Shown here: in pieces, positions 6,401 through 10,658 of the stretch
Position numbering within the stretch: position 1 is the first letter of the stretch
Layout of the letters: every line of letters starts with the position of its first letter
Assembly: GCA_012799115.1 (NCBI GenBank)
Contig: JAAZLY010000236.1
Location: 1-10,658 of the forward strand
Origin: Bacillota bacterium
GTDB taxonomy: Bacteria; Bacillota; Limnochordia; Darwinibacteriales; Darwinibacteriaceae
Length of the DNA: 10,658 nt
Direction of reading: 5' to 3'
The notes under the pieces: model-generated
Told to the model about the DNA's origin: nothing
Database searches by the model: none
What the model saw: only the letters and a program-made list of their open reading frames with translations
Made by a program: the position numbers and the translations under genes

Positions 6401-7185
6401 TGCCTAACGCCACCCGTTTTTTCGTGTTGAGCTTTGATGGATGCTTGCAGTGCTGCCAAAAGATCGATGGGTGCGCTTTCCTCCTCCCTCTGATCTACTA
6501 GAACGGTTTCTTGACCACGAATCTTGGCTTCCACAAGGTCCAAGAGTCCTTGACGACGTCGATCACTATAGTTCTCAGGCTCAAAGGGTTCAGTCAAGCT
6601 TGCGATGAGAGAGAGGGCCATCTCCAGTTCTCTCTCTTGGACTGGCATATGGGTGATGGATAAGCGTGCCTGATCGCGGATTTCGTCAGGATAGTAAATC
6701 GTCTCCAGAGCCAAGAGATCATGATATACTCTGACTACAGCCAGGGATGGCTTTGAACGGATGGTGATCTCCGCCACTGCGATCTTGCCTGAAAGAGAGA
6801 GCGCTTTCTGTAGGAGAGAGTAGGCTTTACCGCCGGTTTCTGAAGGTTCGAGATAGTAGGTTTTGTCGTAATAAATGGGGTCAATCTCGCCAAGTTCCAC
6901 AAACCGTAGAATATCGACTGTCCGAGAAGACTTGACGGCAAACTCTTCCCATTCATCGTCTTGAATGATAACATAGTGACCGGGTTCATATTGGTAGCCC
7001 CGGACGATTTCTTGCTCGTCCACCGCACGCTGGCAGTGAGGGCAAGTCTTCTGATACTTAATAGGAGTATGACACAGTGTGTGTAGCTGGTTAAAACGCA
7101 GGTCCTTTCCTTGGGTTGCGCTGTACATCTTAACCGGTATGTTTACCAATCCGAAGGAAAGGGAGCCGTTCCACATACTTCTCAT
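6397..7185 (-). CDS. ku: Ku DNA end-binding protein
   Basis: This is a bacterial Ku of 262 residues. As a homodimeric ring it binds double-strand DNA ends and recruits the LigD activities, encoded just downstream. It begins MRSMWNGSLSFGLVNIPVKM, the hallmark Ku N-terminus. It continues with FNQLHTLCHTPIKYQKTCPHC and RGYQYEPGHYVIIQDDE, and ends with a short tail after IDLLAALQASI; there is no long lysine-rich C-terminal extension. I chose ATG 7185-7183, with GAGGG eight bases upstream. A GTG nine bases earlier (7194) would overlap that ribosome binding site. It is the first gene of the ku-ligase-polymerase unit and is divergent from rpsD. In Bacillus, Ku/LigD repair acts in spores; the sporulation gene in this window suits that, but no clear sporulation promoter was found upstream. 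Confidence 0.96.
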   Translation of the reverse strand: MRSMWNGSLSFGLVNIPVKMYSATQGKDLRFNQLHTLCHTPIKYQKTCPHCQRAVDEQEIVRGYQYEPGHYVIIQDDEWEEFAVKSSRTVDILRFVELGEIDPIYYDKTYYLEPSETGGKAYSLLQKALSLSGKIAVAEITIRSKPSLAVVRVYHDLLALETIYYPDEIRDQARLSITHMPVQERELEMALSLIASLTEPFEPENYSDRRRQGLLDLVEAKIRGQETVLVDQREEESAPIDLLAALQASIKAQHEKTGGVRH

Positions 7186-7203
7186 CGTGTGCACCCTCTT
7201 TTT

Positions 7204-7219
7204 TGCATAGTTTGATGCA
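7204..7219. repeat. Inverted repeat TGCAT-N6-ATGCA upstream of ku
   Basis: The arms are 5 bases each with a 6-base spacer, located 18-34 bases upstream of the ku ATG in the ku/rpsD divergent region. It could be a small operator for ku or part of the 5' leader. No regulator can be assigned. Confidence 0.3.
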
Positions 7220-7237
7220 TGATACGTGAATTTACCC

Positions 7238-7265
7238 TTGCAAATCCTAGAAAATGTGGTATCCT
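7238..7265 (+). promoter_or_regulatory. Candidate sigma-A promoter of rpsD
   Basis: TTGCAA (7238-7243), 16-base spacer, TATCCT (7260-7265); transcription would begin near 7272, leaving a leader of about 60 bases. TTGCAA is its own reverse complement, so it could also read as a -35 element on the ku side, although no convincing -10 at normal spacing was seen there. The leader seems short for a Bacillus-type S4 autoregulatory structure, and I could not fold one with confidence. Confidence 0.5.
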
Positions 7266-7331
7266 ATGAAAGACAAGGCGCGGCTGCTTTGGTAAACACG
7301 AAATTATCAGATTTGGATTGGAGAGAAGTAC

Positions 7332-7934
7332 ATGTCACGTTATACAGGACCAACGTGGAAGGTCAGTCGTCGTTTAGGATTTTCTCTAAGCGAGACCGGA
7401 AAAGAACTGCGCAAACGTCCTTACCCACCAGGGCAACATGGCCAAAACCAGCGCCGCAAACAGAGCAACTATGGACTGCAGTTACAAGAAAAGCAAAAGT
7501 TACGCTTCCTTTATGGATTGAGCGAAAAACAGTTTAGAAATCTCTTTCAAGTGGCTTCGACAATGCCTGGTATCACCGGCGAGAACTTCATGATTCTTTT
7601 GGAAAGCCGTCTAGATAACTTGGTCTTCCGTCTAGGTTTTGCCCGCACTCGGGCCGGTGCCAGACAGCTTGTCACCCATGGACACATTACCGTGAATGGC
7701 AAGAAGGTTGATATTCCTAGTTATCGCGTCAGTATCGGCGAGGTCATTGGCCTCAAAGAGAAGAGCCGCAACCTAGTAGTTGTTGAAGAAGCCTTAGAGG
7801 TTCGCCCGAACATTCCTGAGTACCTCAGTTTTGATGAGAACGCACGTTCAGGTGAATTGATCCGGCTACCTCGTAGAGATGAACTTAACCCAGATATTAA
7901 CGAAGCTGAAATCGTTGAGTTCTACTCGAAATAA
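7332..7934 (+). CDS. rpsD: 30S ribosomal protein S4
   Basis: This 200-residue protein is S4, which nucleates assembly of the 30S body by binding 16S rRNA and lies near the mRNA entry site. It matches Bacillus S4 nearly end to end: MSRYTGPTWKVSRRLGFSLS, KRPYPPGQHG, YGLQLQEKQKLRFLYGL, GENFMILLESRLDN, then the S4 RNA-binding domain (RTRAGARQLVTHGHITVNG, about residues 95-155) and the terminal INEAEIVEFYSK. It is the cysteine-free form without an N-terminal zinc knuckle. GGAGAG precedes the ATG by seven bases. It stands alone rather than in the alpha operon, as in Bacillus, and is followed immediately by a strong terminator. In Bacillus, rpsD represses its own translation through its leader; whether this one does is not visible. 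Confidence 0.98.
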   Translation: MSRYTGPTWKVSRRLGFSLSETGKELRKRPYPPGQHGQNQRRKQSNYGLQLQEKQKLRFLYGLSEKQFRNLFQVASTMPGITGENFMILLESRLDNLVFRLGFARTRAGARQLVTHGHITVNGKKVDIPSYRVSIGEVIGLKEKSRNLVVVEEALEVRPNIPEYLSFDENARSGELIRLPRRDELNPDINEAEIVEFYSK

Positions 7935-7939
7935 AATAG

Positions 7940-7970
7940 AAGGCCCAGACGTAAAGTCTGGGCCTTTCCT
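7940..7970 (+). terminator. Rho-independent terminator of rpsD
   Basis: A perfect 11-bp stem, AAGGCCCAGAC (7940-7950) with GTCTGGGCCTT (7956-7966), has loop GTAAA and begins six bases after the rpsD stop. The plus-strand tail is short (TTCCTGTT). The minus-strand side is also T-rich, so it may act in both directions between the converging transcripts. Confidence 0.88.
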
Positions 7971-7982
7971 GTTATCATAGAG

Positions 7983-8009
7983 AAAGAAAAAACGGCTTCA
8001 CGCCGTTTT
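7983..8009 (-). terminator. Rho-independent terminator of the tRNA-Cys/zinc-ribbon unit
   Basis: On the minus strand, AAAACGGC (8002-8009) pairs with GCCGTTTT (7989-7996) around a 5-base loop and is followed by a T-rich tail (TT, C, TTT). It starts two bases after the TAG stop of the small zinc-ribbon gene, which supports that gene being real. Confidence 0.82.
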
Positions 8010-8010
8010 G

Positions 8011-8145
8011 CTATTTTCCACATGCTTTGCACACATTAACCTTATCTTTCTCCCAGAGTAACTTGACTCCGGTCTTTTGGCATGAAGGGCAGGTCCCTCT
8101 CCAACCTAGCGTTTTGATGTTCTTACCTCTCTTTGCTTTGGCCAC
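8011..8145 (-). CDS. Small four-cysteine zinc-ribbon protein (44 aa)
   Basis: This 44-residue gene runs from GTG 8145-8143 to TAG 8013-8011. A purine-rich GGGGGGAG ribosome binding site lies seven bases before the GTG, and a terminator hairpin begins two bases after the stop. The product begins MAKAKRGKNIKTLGWRGTC. It contains two knuckles, CPSC (C19, C22) and CKAC (C39, C42), separated by 16 residues rich in charged and hydrophobic positions, which is a classical zinc-ribbon arrangement. The first 17 residues hold six Lys/Arg and no acidic residue, so binding to RNA or DNA is plausible. It lies 40 bases downstream of tRNA-Cys with no terminator between, so both are probably on one transcript. 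I do not recognise a named family; a small ribosome- or RNA-polymerase-associated zinc ribbon would be one possibility, but no function is claimed. Confidence 0.75.
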   Translation of the reverse strand: MAKAKRGKNIKTLGWRGTCPSCQKTGVKLLWEKDKVNVCKACGK

Positions 8146-8185
8146 GAATTGACTCCCCCCTTCGATAACATACACAAAAGTAAAT

Positions 8186-8260
8186 TGGAGGCGGCACCCA
8201 GATTCGAACCGGGGAATGGAGCTTTTGCAGAGCTCTGCCTTACCACTTGGCTATGCCGCC
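8186..8260 (-). tRNA. tRNA-Cys, anticodon GCA
   Basis: A full cloverleaf can be drawn: acceptor GGCGGCA/TGCCGCC (7 bp), a 3-bp D stem GCC/GGC, anticodon stem GAGCT/AGCTC with loop CTGCAAA (anticodon GCA), a short variable loop, and T arm CCCGG-TTCGAAT-CTGGG. The discriminator base is U, the identity element of tRNA-Cys, and the CCA end is encoded (8186-8188). There is a strong promoter upstream. No terminator follows before the small zinc-ribbon gene. Confidence 0.97.
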
Positions 8261-8274
8261 TCGACGCACCTAAA

Positions 8275-8303
8275 ATATTACCATTGAAAACGACCTGTGT
8301 CAA
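8275..8303 (-). promoter_or_regulatory. Sigma-A promoter of tRNA-Cys
   Basis: On the minus strand there is a perfect TTGACA -35 (8303-8298), a 17-base spacer and TAATAT (8280-8275). Transcription would start around 8268, about eight bases before the mature tRNA. This is the best promoter in the window and fits a stable RNA gene. Confidence 0.85.
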
Positions 8304-8358
8304 GAGGTCTGCCCAGAGATTTCCCCTGGTCTGGATTTCACATCCTCTCCCCACAAGC

Positions 8359-8366
8359 CATACTAT
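8359..8366 (+). promoter_or_regulatory. Possible sporulation-type -10 element upstream of ytaF
   Basis: CATACTAT lies 33 bases before the ytaF start codon and resembles the CATA-type -10 elements of the mother-cell and forespore sigma factors (E, G, K). No equally good -35 was found at the expected distance. It is suggestive only because the downstream gene is of a sporulation family. Confidence 0.25.
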
Positions 8367-8398
8367 GTAAGCGTAACACAAAGGAGGAGGTTGTTTCC

Positions 8399-9022
8399 GT
8401 GACCTTGATATCGGTTATTCTTCTTGCGGTAGCAGTCAGTCTTGATTCACTCGCGATGGGCATCACGTACGGAACGAATCAGATTACCATTCCTCTTCTA
8501 TCAAAGGTCATCTTGAGTGTAGTTTCAGGGTTTTCCGTGTTCGTTTCAATGACGATGGGATTCTTTCTTGAGCAGCGGATGAGTTCAGCCACTGCCACTA
8601 CGATCGGCGGGATCACCTTTGTCCTCCTCGGCCTTTACCATCTCTGGTGCAACTATCGTCCCGTCCAGGCCCGCATCCTAGTCAACATCCGCGTCCCCTT
8701 TCTTGGTCTAGTCATTCAGGTTCTACAAGAACCCCTCCTGGCGGATCGCGATCGTTCCCAGACGATTTCTGGCGAAGAGGCTGTCGTTTTAGGGAGTGCC
8801 CTTGCCCTGGATGCCATGGCCGCGGGCTTTGGTGCTGCCATGCTGGGTTTACCCGTCGTGGGAGCCACTATCTCTGTCATGGTCGGCAGTTACTTTTTCA
8901 TTACCCAAGGGTTACAGATAGGTTCGAACCTTGCATCCTCCTGGCTTCCCAAGTCCGTCCTACGCTGGCTACCCGGTACTGTTGTCCTTTGCATGGGATT
9001 GATCAAAATGATTGCCCGATGA
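8399..9022 (+). CDS. ytaF: Sporulation membrane protein YtaF (MntP-like fold)
   Basis: This 207-residue integral membrane protein contains about six hydrophobic segments. It has the two-fold repeat of the YtaF/MntP superfamily: the first half has AVSLDSLAMGITYG with an intramembrane Asp (D16), the second ALALDAMAAGFGAAMLG with D138. Between them lies the YtaF-specific loop EPLLADRDRSQTISGEEA (about residues 111-128), which distinguishes it from the manganese exporter MntP. The family is annotated as sporulation membrane protein and probably transports a cation; substrate and role are not settled. I chose GTG 8399-8401, eight bases after AAAGGAGGAGG; upstream extension of the frame would run into the tRNA-Cys promoter. 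The gene appears monocistronic and diverges from tRNA-Cys. No convincing terminator follows it. Confidence 0.88.
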   Translation: MTLISVILLAVAVSLDSLAMGITYGTNQITIPLLSKVILSVVSGFSVFVSMTMGFFLEQRMSSATATTIGGITFVLLGLYHLWCNYRPVQARILVNIRVPFLGLVIQVLQEPLLADRDRSQTISGEEAVVLGSALALDAMAAGFGAAMLGLPVVGATISVMVGSYFFITQGLQIGSNLASSWLPKSVLRWLPGTVVLCMGLIKMIAR

Positions 9023-9252
9023 GTATATTTCGTCGCCCAAGGCGCATACTACAGCTAAGGTAGGGCTCCGTTTCTGGGGCATTCCAGCGAACCAAGGAGA
9101 AACGAACCAAACGTAGGCTAGGCAAAATGCCCATGATAGTGGCCAGAGCTCACCTGTTGTTTCTTTTTTGGTGAACAATAACCAACACACAAATGTGCCA
9201 GTATTTGACGCCAGTTGGAATGTCCAGAGCCATAGTTTTCCTGGTCTACGCG
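9023..9252. other. Intergenic stretch without a convincing gene
   Basis: About 230 bases lie between the ytaF stop and the terminator of the converging uracil permease gene. I see a direct repeat CGAACCAA (9088-9095 and 9103-9110) and a long-loop inverted repeat CGTTTCT/AGAAACG (9069-9075 with 9098-9104) with a small CTGG/CCAG hairpin inside. Open frames here lack family features and ribosome binding sites. No tRNA, CRISPR or insertion-sequence ends were recognised. Confidence 0.5.
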
Positions 9253-9279
9253 AAAAAGAGGAGCGATCTGCTCCTCTTT
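9253..9279 (-). terminator. Rho-independent terminator of pyrR-pyrP
   Basis: On the minus strand a 10-bp perfect stem AAAGAGGAGC/GCTCCTCTTT (9270-9279 with 9255-9264) has a 5-base loop and ends in five T residues. It lies 12 bases after the uracil permease stop codon. The stem is symmetric enough that it might also stop transcription coming from ytaF. Confidence 0.88.
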
Positions 9280-9291
9280 GTCATGCTATTC

Positions 9292-10533
9292 CTATTCTGC
9301 TGACTGCTTGTCCTTCTGTGGCAAGACAAGATTTAGGAGAATCCCCGTTAAGGTTGCTAGACCCATGCCCTGAAGAGACAATCCGCCGAGACTGAGTTCC
9401 GCGCCGCCGATGCCTAAGACCAGGATAACTGACGAAATCACCAAGTTACGTTTGTCACCATAATCAATGCCGCTTTCCACCAGCGTCCTAAGGCCTGAGG
9501 CAGCAATGATTCCAAAAAGAACAATGGAGACCCCGCCCATAACAGGCGAAGGAATGGTAGAAATCAAAGCTCCCATTTTCGGAACAAAAGACATCAACAC
9601 TGCGATCAAGGCAGCCGTTCGAATAACGGAGATATTGAAAATACCAGTTAAGGCTAAAACACCAACGTTCTCACCATAGGTCGTGTTGGGCGGTCCACCC
9701 CACAGTCCAGCCCACGATGTGGCAAGGCCATCACCTAGGAGCGTCCGGTGCAAGCCTGGCTCACGAAAATAGTCATTTCTAGTAATCTTACTAATTACCA
9801 TAACATCACCTAAGTGTTCCGTAATGGAAACTAAGGCAACTGGAAGGATCATGGCGATGGCTGCCATATTGAACTTTGGCGCAACGAACCCTGGTAGTCC
9901 TATCCAAGCAGCTTCCCTAACCACGCTGAAATCCACGATACCTTGGGTAATGGCAAAGAAATATCCGGCGATAATTCCGATGAGAACTGGAATGACAGCC
10001 AGAAAACCCTTGAAGAATATGGTGCCAGCGACTGTAACTGCGAGCGTGAATAGAGCGACACGAACATCAGGATTTGCCAGAGAGCCTCCATCCACGAAGC
10101 CAGCCATATCCACTGCAGTTCCGGCCAAACCCAGACCAATCACGATGATTACTGATCCGATGACAACAGGTGGTAGGACCCGATCAACCCAGTTCGTTCC
10201 TAGCTTGGCGATGAGCATGGCAACCACAACATAGACCAAACCAACTGCAACACCGCCGCCCAAAGCATAAGGTATCCCATATTGGGCACTTACAGCAATG
10301 ATCGGAGCAATAAATGCAAAGGAGGACCCTAGATACGCAGGGACCTGACCCTTGGTCAGAAGTTGAAATATGAGTGTGCCAGTACCTGATGTGAACAGAG
10401 CAACTGCCGGATCTAAACCAGTCAGAAGTGGAACCAAGACTGTTGCACCAAACATGGCAAACAGATGTTGGAAACCAAGGGCCAGATTTTGTCCTAATCC
10501 TAATTGTCTTTCATTCTCGATTTGTAGATTCAT
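9292..10533 (-). CDS. pyrP: Uracil permease (UraA/PyrP, NCS2 family)
   Basis: This 413-residue, highly hydrophobic protein belongs to the NCS2 (nucleobase/ascorbate) transporters and is of the uracil:proton symporter type. Visible landmarks are FQHLFAMFGATVLVP (21-35), GSSFAFIAP (69-77), ITEHLGD with E239, and GDGLATSWAG followed by TTYGENVGV with E288. The two glutamates keep the spacing of the uracil-binding pair of E. coli UraA (E241, E290). The TYGEN motif separates uracil permeases from the QNxGxxxxT motif of xanthine/urate carriers. The start is ATG 10533-10531, six bases after AAAAGGAGG; an upstream in-frame ATG-like extension (10557) has no such signal. It follows pyrR by 33 bases on the same strand and ends in a terminator, so pyrR-pyrP forms a pyrimidine salvage unit, probably under PyrR control from a leader outside the window. 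Confidence 0.95.
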   Translation of the reverse strand: MNLQIENERQLGLGQNLALGFQHLFAMFGATVLVPLLTGLDPAVALFTSGTGTLIFQLLTKGQVPAYLGSSFAFIAPIIAVSAQYGIPYALGGGVAVGLVYVVVAMLIAKLGTNWVDRVLPPVVIGSVIIVIGLGLAGTAVDMAGFVDGGSLANPDVRVALFTLAVTVAGTIFFKGFLAVIPVLIGIIAGYFFAITQGIVDFSVVREAAWIGLPGFVAPKFNMAAIAMILPVALVSITEHLGDVMVISKITRNDYFREPGLHRTLLGDGLATSWAGLWGGPPNTTYGENVGVLALTGIFNISVIRTAALIAVLMSFVPKMGALISTIPSPVMGGVSIVLFGIIAASGLRTLVESGIDYGDKRNLVISSVILVLGIGGAELSLGGLSLQGMGLATLTGILLNLVLPQKDKQSAE

Positions 10534-10566
10534 GATCTTCCTCCTTTTAAGTCTCACTGGACTCGA

Positions 10567-10658
10567 TTAAAGGTCCTGATATTCTAAAATAAGAACTCGT
10601 TCATCGTGATCTGTTTCTTCTAATCGTACTGCCACAACCTCTTTCGTCGAAGTCGGCA
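10567..10658 (-). CDS. pyrR: PyrR pyrimidine regulator, C-terminal end (cut by window edge)
   Basis: Only the last 29 codons are in the window, reading PTSTKEVVAVRLEETD and then HDERVLILEYQDL before TAA. This matches the C-terminus of PyrR, where PTS is preceded by Val; the partial codon at the edge (xTG) is compatible with that. PyrR is a UMP-responsive RNA-binding attenuation protein of pyr operons, often with uracil phosphoribosyltransferase activity. The neighbouring uracil permease gene is the usual partner. With so little sequence the call rests on the tail motif plus synteny. Confidence 0.8.
   Translation of the reverse strand, partial: PTSTKEVVAVRLEETDHDERVLILEYQDL

Noticed and set aside
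7266..7331. S4 autoregulatory leader upstream of rpsD
   Set aside because: The leader is about 60 bases, short for the Bacillus S4 RNA motif, and no consistent pseudoknot could be drawn by eye; a covariance-model search would decide.
8106..8381. 91-codon minus-strand frame running through tRNA-Cys
   Set aside because: It crosses a complete tRNA gene and its promoter and overlaps the zinc-ribbon gene in another frame; it has no independent support.
9030..9048. GCC-N3-GGC hairpin after ytaF as a terminator
   Set aside because: The stem is only 3-5 bp and is not followed by a U run.
8969..9190. Minus-strand 73-codon frame overlapping the end of ytaF
   Set aside because: It overlaps a well-supported gene by more than 50 bases, lacks a recognisable family pattern or ribosome binding site, and its composition looks like a reading-frame shadow.
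9824..10234. Plus-strand 136-codon frame inside the uracil permease gene
   Set aside because: It lies wholly antisense to a conserved transporter and has repetitive low-information residues typical of the complement of a membrane-protein gene.

Overview
This window looks like chromosomal DNA of a spore-forming member of the Bacillota (Clostridia- or Limnochordia-like). The ribosomal protein S4 is of the zinc-free Bacillus type. There is a YtaF-type sporulation membrane protein, a PyrR/uracil-permease pair, a Ku/LigD-type end-joining set, AGGAGG-type ribosome binding sites and several classical hairpin-plus-U terminators. The exact lineage cannot be fixed from the sequence alone. Nearly all genes lie on the minus strand; only rpsD and ytaF are on the plus strand.

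Region 1 (1-2816, minus) is a purine/ureide-type catabolic gene set read right to left: a DUF2877 protein (allH/ylbF-like), FdrA (allF-like) and a DUF1116 protein (allG/ylbE-like, cut by the window edge). The coding regions overlap by 4 and 8 bases, so translation is tightly coupled. The same trio in E. coli is reported to form oxamate carbamoyltransferase, which phosphorolyses oxalurate to oxamate and carbamoyl phosphate during anaerobic allantoin use. That is the best working hypothesis here.

Region 2 (2863-4569, minus) is a PucR-family regulator broken by one in-frame TGA codon, followed by a strong terminator. The gap between this terminator and the DUF2877 gene carries two short palindromes that could be operator sites.

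Region 3 (4588-7185, minus) is a non-homologous end-joining operon: Ku, an ATP-dependent DNA ligase and a primase-polymerase. The last two are normally fused as LigD but are separate genes here. The PucR regulator follows only 18 bases after the polymerase gene, so it is probably transcribed by read-through from the repair operon.

Region 4 (7238-9022): rpsD (plus) is divergent from ku, with its own promoter and terminator. Convergent to rpsD is a minus-strand unit consisting of a strong promoter, tRNA-Cys(GCA), a previously uncalled 44-residue four-cysteine zinc-ribbon protein, and a terminator. ytaF (plus) is divergent from the tRNA.

Region 5 (9253-10658, minus) is the 3' end of pyrR followed by a uracil permease (pyrP/uraA) and a terminator. 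About 230 bases between ytaF and that terminator contain no convincing gene.

The observations most worth following up are the interrupted regulator, its placement behind the NHEJ genes, the split LigD, and the tRNA-Cys/zinc-ribbon pair.
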